DNA from: Dinoroseobacter sp034111085
Lineage (GTDB): Bacteria > Pseudomonadota > Alphaproteobacteria > Rhodobacterales > Rhodobacteraceae
Length of the DNA stretch: 64,000 nt
Direction of reading: 5' to 3'
NCBI GenBank assembly: GCA_034111085.1
Contig: JAWUXZ010000034.1
Span: 124,001 to 188,000 of the forward strand
How positions within the stretch are numbered: the stretch's first letter is position 1; the number at the start of each line of letters is the position of its first letter. Shown here one piece after another: positions 25,987 to 34,675 of the stretch. The notes below the pieces were generated by a model. It saw only the letters and a list, made by a program, of their open reading frames with translations. It was not told where the DNA came from and searched no databases. The position numbers and the translations under genes were made by a program.

Positions 25987-26949
25987 ATGAATAATTATCT
26001 CGAGTTCGAAAAACCCCTAGCTGAGATTGAAGGCAAGGCGGAAGAGTTGCGTGCCATGGGCCGTGCCAGTCCCGAGATGGACATTGAGGGCGAGGCAAAA
26101 GCGCTCGACGACAAAGCCACTGCGATGCTGGCTGACCTCTATAAATCCCTGACGCCTTGGCGCAAATGCCAAGTTGCGCGCCATCCCGGCAGGCCCCATT
26201 GCCGCGACTACATCAACGAACTTTTCGACGAATACACGCCACTTGCGGGCGACCGGAACTTTGCTGATGACCATGCTGTTATGGGCGGTCTTGCGCGCCT
26301 CGATGATCGCCCGGTGATGGTGATCGGGCACGAGAAGGGCAACGACACTAAAACCCGGATCGAGCGTAATTTTGGCATGGCGCGTCCCGAAGGCTACCGC
26401 AAAGCGATCCGCTTGATGAAACTGGCCGATAAGTTTGGCATTCCCGTTGTCACGCTTGTCGACACGCCCGGCGCCTATCCCGGCAAAGGGGCCGAAGAAC
26501 GCGGTCAATCCGAAGCCATCGCGCGTGCGACCGAGACTAGTTTGCAACTCAAAGTACCGATCGTGTCGGTGATCATCGGCGAAGGTGGTTCCGGTGGGGC
26601 CGTGGCTTTTGCGACCGCGAGCGAGTTGGCGATGCTTGAGCATTCGATCTACTCGGTGATCTCACCCGAGGGTTGTGCGTCGATCCTTTGGAAAGACGCC
26701 GAGAAAATGCGCGAGGCGGCCGAGGCATTGCGCCTGACAGCCCAAGACCTCATGAAACTCGGCGTAATCGACCGCATCATCGACGAGCCTGTGGGCGGCG
26801 CACAACGTCACCGCGATCAGGTCATCAAGGGTGTCGGCAAGGCCCTGAACCAGATGTTGAAAAAATACGACGGAAAAAGCGGCGACCAGATATTAGCTGC
26901 CCGCCGCAAAAAGTTCCTCGACCTTGGATCAAAGGGGCTAGCGGCCTAG
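25987..26949 (+). CDS. accA: Acetyl-CoA carboxylase carboxyltransferase subunit alpha
   Basis: A 320-residue subunit of normal length that transfers carboxyl from biotin to acetyl-CoA together with AccD. It shows the family opening NNYLEFEKPLAEIEGK, the PRPEGYRKA-like segment (MARPEGYRKAIRLM) and the oxyanion regions GAYPGKGAEERGQ and GEGGSGGAVAF. Its stop is 3 bp from the convergent cytochrome b561 stop. Confidence 0.97.
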   Translation: MNNYLEFEKPLAEIEGKAEELRAMGRASPEMDIEGEAKALDDKATAMLADLYKSLTPWRKCQVARHPGRPHCRDYINELFDEYTPLAGDRNFADDHAVMGGLARLDDRPVMVIGHEKGNDTKTRIERNFGMARPEGYRKAIRLMKLADKFGIPVVTLVDTPGAYPGKGAEERGQSEAIARATETSLQLKVPIVSVIIGEGGSGGAVAFATASELAMLEHSIYSVISPEGCASILWKDAEKMREAAEALRLTAQDLMKLGVIDRIIDEPVGGAQRHRDQVIKGVGKALNQMLKKYDGKSGDQILAARRKKFLDLGSKGLAA

Positions 26950-26952
26950 GCT

Positions 26953-27483
26953 CTAGCTCCGCTTCCCAAACCACATCCGCCCAAACAGGCCATCACGCTT
27001 GCCGAACTGGTGGTAAAGTGCGGCTGCAATATGCAGCGCGATCAATGCGGCCAGCAGTTTTGTCAAAATGCCATGGGCCGCACGCGGCGCCAGATCGTCG
27101 AATGTCTCGGGCAACGGCGCGCCTGAGCCGAAGAACACGATGTCCGGCAGACCTGCGAATGCCGAAATGCCGATGCCGCTTGCGATCACCAGAAACACCA
27201 GCCCGTAAAGTGCCCAATGGGTCCAGACGCCAACACGGTCCAGCATGGCATTGCCCGTTGCCGCGTGGGGCGGTTTGCTGCTGACAAACCGCGTGACCAG
27301 ACGCACGAGCATCAACACAAGGATCACCGCGCCGACCCCCATATGCACCCGCAAGGCGAATATCTTGCCCGGATCTACATTCGGCATCTTCGCCAATATC
27401 TGCCCCCCAATAATCAAGCCGCCAATAATCATCGCAGCAAGCAGCCAGTGGAGAACAACAAGCAGGGGGTGGTATCGGGTCAT
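26953..27483 (-). CDS. Cytochrome b561-type membrane protein
   Basis: A 176-residue membrane protein with four predicted helices (about 7-30, 45-65, 85-110 and 138-160). Histidines suitable for heme b ligation lie in TRYHPLLVVLHW, RVHMGVG and ALHIAAALYH. The family carries electrons to or from quinone. The ATG before TRYHPLL was used. It is divergent from a MarR gene whose operator-like dyad may control both. Confidence 0.9.
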   Translation of the reverse strand: MTRYHPLLVVLHWLLAAMIIGGLIIGGQILAKMPNVDPGKIFALRVHMGVGAVILVLMLVRLVTRFVSSKPPHAATGNAMLDRVGVWTHWALYGLVFLVIASGIGISAFAGLPDIVFFGSGAPLPETFDDLAPRAAHGILTKLLAALIALHIAAALYHQFGKRDGLFGRMWFGKRS

Positions 27484-27536
27484 GGGTGCACCTTTGGATA
27501 ACACGCGTGGATGTCTAGATTTTGTTAATAGTTGCC

Positions 27537-27553
27537 CTTGCAATAATAGCAAG
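27537..27553. promoter_or_regulatory. Operator-like inverted repeat in the cytochrome b561/marR gap
   Basis: CTTGC-AATAATA-GCAAG, a 17-bp dyad in the AT-rich 97-bp divergent gap. Size and position fit a MarR-family operator; binding is inference. Confidence 0.45.
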
Positions 27554-27580
27554 AGAAACAGTTTTGCGCTAAGCCAAGGC

Positions 27581-28063
27581 ATGGCTGATTCCTCTGACCC
27601 GACCGTACCGATCCCTTCCGGCAAACCTGAGGCGCGCACCGTGCGCGAAGGCTCGTTTGGGTGGATGATCCAGACGATTGCGGCGGCAATGAACGCGCGA
27701 TTGGATGTCGAGCTTGGGCCTCTTGGGCTGACGCGTCACCAGTTCGGCGTGCTGATGATCCTGCTCGACAGCGAGGGTATTTCGCAGGCCGATATCGGCA
27801 AACGCATCAACCTGCCGGGCTACGCCACCACACGCGGGATGGATGCGCTGGAGGCGTTGGATTTGGTCCAGCGTCGCCCAGACGCCACCTCTCGGCGCGC
27901 CTATAAGGTCTATCTGACGGCAAAGGGACGCGCGCTTGGCCCGACGCTGTTTGAGATCGTAAAGCGGGTGAATGGCGGCATGGCCGAAGGGCTAAGCGCG
28001 GATCAAAAGGACGCTCTGCACGGGGGGCTTACGATCATGGCGGGGAACGCGCGTAAGGCCTAG
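27581..28063 (+). CDS. MarR-family transcriptional regulator
   Basis: A 160-residue winged-helix regulator. Helices around residues 25-60 precede the DNA-binding part (GISQADIGKRINLPGYATTRGMDALE) and the wing (RRPDATSRRAYKVYLTAKG). MarR proteins usually repress a divergent gene until a ligand binds; here the neighbour encodes a cytochrome b561. The ATG at 27581 was chosen because the longer open frame runs back through the divergent gene. Confidence 0.9.
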   Translation: MADSSDPTVPIPSGKPEARTVREGSFGWMIQTIAAAMNARLDVELGPLGLTRHQFGVLMILLDSEGISQADIGKRINLPGYATTRGMDALEALDLVQRRPDATSRRAYKVYLTAKGRALGPTLFEIVKRVNGGMAEGLSADQKDALHGGLTIMAGNARKA

Positions 28064-28199
28064 CAAGATAGTGGCGAATTTTTCGAGATAGCCGCAAGAA
28101 TTTTGTGTTAGCATCGTCATTTTCACCGACTAAAGCGAATAAATCCCACGTAGTCTTGGTAAGTTGCCGCGACTCCTCTCTCAAATACAGGCGCGTGCC

Positions 28200-29201
28200 A
28201 TGATCCAGACCCCATACCTCCTGTTCCTCGGCGACGCGCCGGATCCTCTTTCGGCCAAGGTCGCACAAGGCATCGCCGATTGGCGTCCCGAATTTGCCAT
28301 CGGTCAGTTCCGCCTGCCCGGATGCAATGCCGATATGGGCCTGCCCGATCTCGACCTCGAAGCTGCGAAGGCCGCTGGTGCCAAGACCCTCGTCATTGGT
28401 GTGGCCAATCGAGGCGGCTATATCTCGCCCGCGTGGAAGCATGTGTTGATCGACGCGCTTATGGCCGGGTTTGATCTGGCCAGCGGTCTGCATAACCTGC
28501 TGAGCGACGAGCCTGATTTGGTAGCCGTGGCCGAGGCCGAAGGTCGGTTGCTACATGATGTGCGCGTGCCTGACCGTGAATTTCCCATCGCCAGCGGCGT
28601 CAAGCGTACTGGCAAGCGTTGCCTTGCAGTGGGCACCGATTGCTCGGTCGGTAAGATGTATACTGCGCTTGCAATGGACGCAGTGATGCGCGCGCGCGGT
28701 ATGAAGGTCAGTTTCCGTGCTACAGGCCAAACCGGCATCCTGATCACCGGGGGCGGCATTCCATTGGACGCGGTCGTTGCGGATTTCATGGCGGGTTCTG
28801 TCGAGTGGCTGACACCGGATAATGATCCTGACCATTGGGACTTGATCGAGGGCCAAGGCAGCCTGTTTCACGCATCCTATTCTGGGGTCTCGCTTGCGCT
28901 GATCCACGGGGGCGCACCCGATGCACTGATCCTCAGCCACGAGCCGTCGCGCCCTCATATGCGCGGATTGCCGGGCTATGATCTGCCGTCGCTCGAAGCC
29001 CTCCGCGATCTGTCGTTAACTATGGCGCATGTGGTGAACCCGGCCTGCAAAGTCATTGGCATTTCGGTTAACACCAAGGCGCTATCTGAGGTTGAGGCCC
29101 ACGCCTATCTTGCCGAGGTTGAGGCACGTATGGGCTTGCCAGCCGTCGATCCGTTCCGCCAAGGGGCCGAGCGTTTGGTCGATGCGCTCGCGCAGGTTTA
29201 A
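28200..29201 (+). CDS. dgcN: D-glutamate N-acetyltransferase DgcN (DUF1611)
   Basis: A 333-residue DUF1611 protein. A P-loop-like GTDCSVGKMYTALAM lies at residues 145-159, and GQGSLFH and LSHEPSRPHMRG follow. In marine bacteria, DgcN has been reported to acetylate D-glutamate, which DgcA then racemises to the L form. Adjacency to an enolase-superfamily gene and a D-amino-acid transaminase strongly supports this role. The ATG in the context GCCATGATCCAG was chosen; a start 36 bp upstream is less conserved. The 136-bp region before it holds no gene. Confidence 0.88.
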   Translation: MIQTPYLLFLGDAPDPLSAKVAQGIADWRPEFAIGQFRLPGCNADMGLPDLDLEAAKAAGAKTLVIGVANRGGYISPAWKHVLIDALMAGFDLASGLHNLLSDEPDLVAVAEAEGRLLHDVRVPDREFPIASGVKRTGKRCLAVGTDCSVGKMYTALAMDAVMRARGMKVSFRATGQTGILITGGGIPLDAVVADFMAGSVEWLTPDNDPDHWDLIEGQGSLFHASYSGVSLALIHGGAPDALILSHEPSRPHMRGLPGYDLPSLEALRDLSLTMAHVVNPACKVIGISVNTKALSEVEAHAYLAEVEARMGLPAVDPFRQGAERLVDALAQV

Positions 29202-29229
29202 GCAATTTGATCAATAAGAAGGCCCGGAC

Positions 29230-30192
29230 ATGATCAAGGTTTTCCAAGACACGTTTCAGTTGGCGGAGGTTTTCACCATCGCACGCGGCTCACGGACTGA
29301 GGCGCATGTGCTGCGGGTGGAAATCACGCGCGGTGGTCTGACGGGCCGGGGCGAATGCGTGCCATATGCGCGCTACGGTGAAAGCATGGACAGCGTGACC
29401 GCGCTGGTTGATGGATTGCCCGAAGGCATCGACCGCGCCACCTTGCAGGACGCGCTGCCCGCCGGTGCCGCGCGCAATGCCGTCGATTGTGCGCTCTGGG
29501 ATCTAGAGGCCAAGCAGACTGGCAAGCGCGCTTGGCAGATCGCCGGATTGCCGAAGCCGGGGCCAGAGATCACCGCGTTTACCCTGTCGCTGGATACGCC
29601 CGACAAAATGCAAGCCTCTGCCGCGCGCCACGCTTACCGCCCGCTTCTGAAGATCAAGCTGGGCACGCCCGATGACATGGCGCGGCTCGAAGCTGTGCGG
29701 CGCGGCGCTCCAAACGCCAAGATCATCATCGACGCCAATGAGGGCTGGAGCGCGGAAGTCTATGCCGATCTGGCCCCCCATCTAGGCCGCCTTGGTGTGG
29801 CGCTGGTCGAACAACCTTTGCCCGCCGGAGCCGACGATATGCTGGCCGAGATCGCGCGCCCCATTCCGGTTTGCGCCGACGAATCCTGCCATGATCGCGC
29901 GTCCTTGCCAGACCTCAAAGGCAAGTACGATATGGTGAACCTTAAGCTCGACAAAACCGGGGGGCTGACCGAGGGGCTCGCGTTGAAACAGGCCGCGTTG
30001 GCGCAGGGCTACAGTCTGATGGTGGGCTGCATGGTTGGCTCATCGCTGGCGATGGCACCCGCGACGTTGCTGGCCCAAGGTGCTGCCTATACCGACCTAG
30101 ATGGCCCGCTTTTACTGGCCGAAGACCGCGATCCGGCGCTGGCGTTTGACGTGGATGGTGTGCACCCGCCCGAGCCCGCACTTTGGGGTTAA
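29230..30192 (+). CDS. dgcA: N-acetyl-D-glutamate racemase DgcA (enolase superfamily)
   Basis: A 320-residue enolase-superfamily enzyme of the dipeptide-epimerase type. Catalytic residues are visible: KxK at Lys141-Lys143, metal ligands Asp168 (IIIDANEGW), Glu194 (VEQPLP) and Asp217 (CADESC), and the opposite base Lys239 (VNLKLDK). It would racemise N-acetyl-D-glutamate made by DgcN. A dipeptide epimerase activity cannot be excluded from sequence alone. It follows dgcN by 28 bp. Confidence 0.88.
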   Translation: MIKVFQDTFQLAEVFTIARGSRTEAHVLRVEITRGGLTGRGECVPYARYGESMDSVTALVDGLPEGIDRATLQDALPAGAARNAVDCALWDLEAKQTGKRAWQIAGLPKPGPEITAFTLSLDTPDKMQASAARHAYRPLLKIKLGTPDDMARLEAVRRGAPNAKIIIDANEGWSAEVYADLAPHLGRLGVALVEQPLPAGADDMLAEIARPIPVCADESCHDRASLPDLKGKYDMVNLKLDKTGGLTEGLALKQAALAQGYSLMVGCMVGSSLAMAPATLLAQGAAYTDLDGPLLLAEDRDPALAFDVDGVHPPEPALWG

Positions 30193-30253
30193 TGCTTGAC
30201 GGACCAGCCCGTCGCGGTCCACGACATGCCGAACACGCAAGGGGAGCAGACAG

Positions 30254-31111
30254 ATGAGCCGCACAGTTTACGTCAACGGTGAGTACGTGCCCGAGGCGGA
30301 GGCGAAAGTCTCTGTATTCGACCGGGGTTTCCTGTTTGCCGATGGGGTCTACGAGGTCACAAGCGTGCTCGAAGGCAAGCTGATTGATTTTGCAGGCCAC
30401 GCCAAACGCCTCGCGCGCTCGCTGGGCGAGTTGGAAATGGCGACGCCTTGCTCGGACGACGCGTTGCTCGAAATCCACCGCCAACTGATCAGTCGTAATG
30501 ACCTGACCGAAGGCCTGATCTACCTGCAAGTCACGCGCGGCGCAGCAGATCGCGATTTCGCGTATCCCGCTGAAGGTACGCCACCCACGCTGGTGATGTT
30601 CACCCAAGCCAAGCAGATCGCCGTCAGTGCTGCGGCGGAAACCGGCCTCAAAGTCATCTCCATTGCTGACGAGCGTTGGGGCCGTCGCGACATCAAGACT
30701 GTGCAACTGCTCTATCCGTCGATGGGCAAGATGATGGCGAAAGCCGCTGGGGCCGATGACGCATGGATGGTCGAAGACGGCTTCGTGACCGAGGGCACTT
30801 CGAACAACGCCTATATCGTCACGCGCGAAGGCACGATCGTCACGCGACATCTGTCCACCGAAATCCTGCACGGGATCACCCGCGCGGCTGTTCTGAGAAT
30901 GGCAGCCGAGGCGCAGATGACCATCGAAGAACGCCCTTTCACGATTGAAGAAGCGCAACATGCCCAAGAGGCTTTCATTACCTCGGCCAGCAGTTTCGTG
31001 ATGCCGATTGTCGAGATTGACGGCGAGGCCATCGGCGAAGGCAAGCCCGGTAGCATCGCCAAGCGGCTGCGCGAAATCTATCTCGACGAGAGCCGCGCAG
31101 CAGCGGTCTGA
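30254..31111 (+). CDS. dat: D-amino-acid transaminase
   Basis: A 285-residue fold-IV PLP transaminase. The PLP lysine is Lys148 in RRDIKTVQLLYP, and VTEGTSNNAY supplies phosphate-binding and acidic residues. The pattern VFDRGFLFADGVYEV and the short length fit Dat rather than the branched-chain enzyme IlvE. Dat moves amino groups between D-amino acids and 2-oxo acids, producing D-Glu, the substrate of DgcN. The ATG follows GGGGAGCAGACAG. A terminator-like hairpin follows. Confidence 0.9.
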   Translation: MSRTVYVNGEYVPEAEAKVSVFDRGFLFADGVYEVTSVLEGKLIDFAGHAKRLARSLGELEMATPCSDDALLEIHRQLISRNDLTEGLIYLQVTRGAADRDFAYPAEGTPPTLVMFTQAKQIAVSAAAETGLKVISIADERWGRRDIKTVQLLYPSMGKMMAKAAGADDAWMVEDGFVTEGTSNNAYIVTREGTIVTRHLSTEILHGITRAAVLRMAAEAQMTIEERPFTIEEAQHAQEAFITSASSFVMPIVEIDGEAIGEGKPGSIAKRLREIYLDESRAAAV

Positions 31112-31120
31112 AGCGGATAA

Positions 31121-31150
31121 GGGCGCCCAAATCAGGCGCCCTCATTGTTA
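31121..31150 (+). terminator. Terminator-like hairpin after dat
   Basis: The 7-bp perfect arms GGGCGCC and GGCGCCC with a 7-nt loop are followed by TCATTGTTAAT. The T content is modest. It lies between convergent genes. Confidence 0.6.
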
Positions 31151-32668
31151 ATGCGCCTCGCTGTCACCGGCATAGATCACCAGGTTTTCGAGGAACGTCA
31201 CCAGCGCTGCTTGCTTGGCTTCGGGCAACGCCTCGAACGCATCTCGACTGGCTTGAGCCGCACCGCCATGCGCCAAGATTGCTGCGTCCAACGTTGTCGC
31301 ACGCCCATCATGTAGCCACGGTCCGGTGGAACCGACGCCCGCAAGCGACCGGGTTAGAAACATCGACGCCCCAAGACCCGAGGGATCGCTGGGATCGGAT
31401 AGGTCTGCGCCCATATCGTGACGCTTGAGGTCGGTGAACCAGCGCGCAATCGCACGCCCCTCGGCGTCCCGCTCAACCGCGCCCAGATGATGTATCTCGC
31501 CGTTTGCACCCTCAAACTGGTTGTTGGGCTGATCGGTGGTCATGTCAAAGCGCAGGGCGGTCGCCATGGTCAGCCCATGGGTGGCGGGGTCTGATCCATC
31601 GGGGAAACTGACATCGTAGAACCCCGGAACTTGGCTCGGTTCCGAGAAGACAGGCTCGTCCAGCACCATCGACGGCGTGTGGCAACTGGCGCAGGCGGCT
31701 TGGGTGAACGCAATCTCGCCTTGCGCGATCATCGCGGCCTCCTGCTCAGACATCTCGCCCAGCCCAAGTGCGGCCAGCTCAATCCGGCTGACGGGCCGCT
31801 CTAGGGCCGCCATATACAATGTCAGCGCGGTCATATCGCCGACGGTCAACTCGCCTGTCACCCCGTCGAAATCACCATCAAGAGCGCCGACAAGTTCGTC
31901 TGCCTGCATCCCCAATTCGTTATGGGCGGCCCCACGCGTAAACTCACGAATAGTGGCAGCGTCGCCCTTCCAGCCAAACGGTCGAACCACAAGGTCTGCG
32001 TCAATTCCTGCAAGCTGGCTTAAATCAGTGCCGAGCACACAAGGCTCCGTGGCAGTGCGCACGAGCGTCAGAGATCCAAAATCAATGCCCTTCGCGCTCA
32101 GCTCAGCCGTTGCAGTGCCGCTGGCGCAAGCAATCTGCTCAGCCGCGTCGCGTTGCAGATAAAGCGCTACACTCATTTCCTCAGCCAAGCGCTGCGGGAT
32201 AGCGAGCGCGAACAGCGGTAGGGTATTGCGCTCCAGATAGAGACTTGGATCGCCGGTATGGGCCGGATCGATGACCGCGTTCAGTGCGACATCGCCCGCC
32301 CCATTGGCGATCGGCGCGTTGTGACACGCAATACAAGACGTCGCATTGGCCCCGCCTGCGCGCGCCGGGACATGGTTCGCCCATTCTGTCTCGCCCGTAA
32401 GGTCCGCGCGCGGAAACCGAGTGAACAATCGCCCCTCGCCGATATTTGCGCCAACACCGCGGGCTGCGTCGAAACTTGCTTCGGTCAACTCATCGCCGGC
32501 TTCGAAGGCCAGATCGAAGGCAGCCGCCATTTCGCCAGCGACCACGAGCGCGTTCAGTGCTGCCTGATCAACGGGTGGCGGCAGGTCTTCGGCGAAGGTG
32601 GAGCCTGCCATCAGGCAAAGCGCTACCGTTGCCCCAAGGGGCTTTGTTGCAAAACTAGATCGTGTCAT
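31148..32668 (-). CDS. Exported diheme cytochrome c, peroxidase/oxidoreductase-like
   Basis: A 506-residue periplasmic protein. A signal peptide (residues 1-26, ending STFAED) is followed by two c-type heme sites, CIACH at 112-116 and CASCH at 326-330. The spacing and the segments TGPWLHDGRATTLDAAILAHGG and VTFLENL fit the diheme thiol-oxidoreductase/cytochrome-c-peroxidase-like (DUF1111-type) family. The substrate is unknown. A candidate short gene and a thioredoxin-like gene lie upstream on the same strand. Confidence 0.85.
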   Translation of the reverse strand: MTRSSFATKPLGATVALCLMAGSTFAEDLPPPVDQAALNALVVAGEMAAAFDLAFEAGDELTEASFDAARGVGANIGEGRLFTRFPRADLTGETEWANHVPARAGGANATSCIACHNAPIANGAGDVALNAVIDPAHTGDPSLYLERNTLPLFALAIPQRLAEEMSVALYLQRDAAEQIACASGTATAELSAKGIDFGSLTLVRTATEPCVLGTDLSQLAGIDADLVVRPFGWKGDAATIREFTRGAAHNELGMQADELVGALDGDFDGVTGELTVGDMTALTLYMAALERPVSRIELAALGLGEMSEQEAAMIAQGEIAFTQAACASCHTPSMVLDEPVFSEPSQVPGFYDVSFPDGSDPATHGLTMATALRFDMTTDQPNNQFEGANGEIHHLGAVERDAEGRAIARWFTDLKRHDMGADLSDPSDPSGLGASMFLTRSLAGVGSTGPWLHDGRATTLDAAILAHGGAAQASRDAFEALPEAKQAALVTFLENLVIYAGDSEAH

Positions 32669-32720
32669 TCGAAGTCTCCCTGACCACCCGGTTCTGCGGC
32701 CGGGGCGGTGCACGGGCGCG

Positions 32721-32876
32721 TCAGTTTATTATTCGGTGCGGAGCCTGCGTTGCGCCATGGGTGGCCGTTTCGGCGACGAAGCTCTCAAGAAGGTCAAACG
32801 GTCGCCGTCGCAGTTTCCGTCGCGCCTCACGCAGAATTTGCCGTGCTGTGATGTGGGCGTGACAGAACGCAGGCAC
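32721..32876 (-). CDS. Candidate short protein, unrecognised
   Basis: A 51-residue open frame starting GTG in an otherwise unexplained 269-bp gap. It encodes an Arg-rich amphipathic stretch (ARQILREARRKLRRRPFDLL) and has regular, gene-like composition. A weak GAGG lies 10 nt upstream of the start. No family is recognised and the start is uncertain. It could be chance. Confidence 0.35.
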   Translation of the reverse strand: MPAFCHAHITARQILREARRKLRRRPFDLLESFVAETATHGATQAPHRIIN

Positions 32877-32937
32877 AATGAAGCCGCCTCGGCTATGCGA
32901 ACCGGGCGGCTAAGTATTATTGTTATTAAGGGGTTGG

Positions 32938-33405
32938 CTAGCGCAACAAAGCCTCAAACGCTCCGCGCAATTCGTCGGCTTGCCGCACGCCTTCCATGCG
33001 GCGCACCAAAGTGCCCTCAGCATTATACAACAGCAACGTCACATGCGCCGCCCCGGCTCCATTGGCGAAACTTGCGCCCACATCGCTGCGAATATTTGCG
33101 ACGCGGTAATCGAGGCCCGTCGCGTCCATCGCCTTTAGTGCACTTTTTGTCTGACGTTGCAGCTCGGTACACAGGCTACAGCTTGGATCGTGGATCTGAA
33201 CAATCGTTGGACGCCCTTGGCCGATGGTGGTCAGGTCCTGCTCGGCCACGGTCGCCTGCACAGCGCGGATCGAGAATACACCGATGCCGCCCAAGGCCAC
33301 CACGCCAATAGCGCCCGCCCGCAGCAACTTCAGAGTGTTGCGCTTGCCTTCATCAGCGGGCGCATTGCGCTGGGCTTGCGCGGTTTTGCGGGCATTCTTT
33401 TTCAT
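32938..33405 (-). CDS. Membrane-anchored thioredoxin-like protein
   Basis: A 155-residue protein with a Lys/Arg-rich N-terminus, one membrane helix (about 30-48) and a thioredoxin-fold domain with CSLC (Cys76 and Cys79) in IHDPSCSLCTEL. The cis-Pro loop expected after the sheet is not clear. It may be a thiol reductase or a thioredoxin-like sensor. It lies upstream of the diheme cytochrome on the same strand, which hints at a cytochrome-assembly or thiol-redox role. Confidence 0.8.
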   Translation of the reverse strand: MKKNARKTAQAQRNAPADEGKRNTLKLLRAGAIGVVALGGIGVFSIRAVQATVAEQDLTTIGQGRPTIVQIHDPSCSLCTELQRQTKSALKAMDATGLDYRVANIRSDVGASFANGAGAAHVTLLLYNAEGTLVRRMEGVRQADELRGAFEALLR

Positions 33406-33490
33406 CGGGACCTCGGGGCTGGAAACTCAAAGCCAAACTAAGCCTGATCTCACGGCCCCGATCCAATCACGCCCCATGCCGATTGCGTGA

Positions 33491-33781
33491 TCAGTGGCTC
33501 TTGTCAAAAGCCGCTTTTTGATCTGCGGTCGCTTCGGTCTGATGCTTCTGTTTCCACTCGGCCATCGTCATGCCGTAGAAGTTTTCGCGTGCCTCATCCT
33601 TGGTCATCTCGATGCCGCGCTCGGCAGCAGCTTCCTGATACCAGCGCGACAGGCAATTCCGGCAAAAGCCCGTCTGGTTCATCATGTCGATGTTCTGCAC
33701 ATCGGTGCGCTCTTCCATCAGGTGGCGCTTCAATGCGCGGAAAGCTGCGGCTTCCAACTCGATCTGGGTCTGGTCATCCAT
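33491..33781 (-). CDS. DUF1244 protein
   Basis: A 96-residue protein of the DUF1244 family, a compact helical protein with a conserved CxxC (GFCRNCLSRWY, Cys40 and Cys43) and YGMTMAEWK near the end. The function is unknown. Its start overlaps the stop of the upstream N-formylglutamate amidohydrolase gene by 8 bp, so the two are co-translated. Confidence 0.92.
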   Translation of the reverse strand: MDDQTQIELEAAAFRALKRHLMEERTDVQNIDMMNQTGFCRNCLSRWYQEAAAERGIEMTKDEARENFYGMTMAEWKQKHQTEATADQKAAFDKSH

Positions 33782-34538
33782 GGGTCGTTTCCTTCAAGCT
33801 AGTGTGCGTGGCGGTTAATGCGTTGGCGAGGCGTTGGCCCCAGGCAATCTGCCCCGATGCCTCCGAGATGAGGTCGTTGCGGACTTCGATCAAGACATGC
33901 GGGCGTCCGGGCACGACGCCGTGACGGTCCATCGTGTCGCCGGGCAGATGACCTGAATAGGGCTCGTTGTCGCCGACGATGATATCGGGGTCACGGGCCA
34001 GTTCGGTCAGCAACGGATCCACTATGCGCCGATCATCCGACGACAAAAGCCCCACATGCCAAGGCCTTGGCTCGCGCCCACGCAGTTGCGGGGTGAACGA
34101 ATGGACCGACACCAGAACAGCCTCAGGATGCCCAGCAAGAACCCGTGCAATCGCTTTGTGGTAGGGGCGGTGATACGCCTCCAGCCGCCGTTCGCGCTCA
34201 GCTGCATCAGCGTGGCGGTTGGCGGGAATAATCGTACCATCATAGATGCGCATCAGCAGCGTCGGATCATATTCGCCCCGGTTCGGATCAATCACGAGGC
34301 GTGAGAAATCCGACAAGATCGCAGGTGCATCGAGCGCTTCGGCCAAGGCCAGCGTCATACCCTGCGCACCCACGTCATAGGCGATGTGGCGTTCCATGTC
34401 CTCGCGCCGCAAACCCAGATCACCACCTGCAACGGCACCCGGCACACGGTTGCTCGCATGATCACACAAAATCACCCAATCGGGGCTTTGCCCGCCGATG
34501 ATCTGGTAGGAGGGGTGAGAAAGGCTGCTATCGGGCAT
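33774..34538 (-). CDS. N-formylglutamate amidohydrolase family protein
   Basis: A 254-residue hydrolase. It carries VILCDHASNRVPG (metal ligands), the RLVIDPNRGEYD segment, SVHSFTP and NDLISEASGQ typical of the family that removes formyl groups from N-formylglutamate. No histidine-degradation gene is adjacent, so it may act on another N-formyl or acyl amino acid. It is divergent from pyk across 137 bp. Confidence 0.9.
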   Translation of the reverse strand: MPDSSLSHPSYQIIGGQSPDWVILCDHASNRVPGAVAGGDLGLRREDMERHIAYDVGAQGMTLALAEALDAPAILSDFSRLVIDPNRGEYDPTLLMRIYDGTIIPANRHADAAERERRLEAYHRPYHKAIARVLAGHPEAVLVSVHSFTPQLRGREPRPWHVGLLSSDDRRIVDPLLTELARDPDIIVGDNEPYSGHLPGDTMDRHGVVPGRPHVLIEVRNDLISEASGQIAWGQRLANALTATHTSLKETTHG

Positions 34539-34675
34539 CTGTCATCCAAGTGTCACGGCACCCTGCGACTTAGCGCGACCGCGACCCAAGCGCCAGTTGC
34601 CGTACACGCGAAACTGCGCCATACCCACGCCAATCCTGTGACCGCTAACATACCTTTCTGAGAGAGAGCCGCCCC

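Noticed and set aside
33466..33491. ATCACGC/GCGTGAT inverted repeat at the DUF1244 stop
   Set aside because: Short arms, 12-nt loop and no T run; could be chance.
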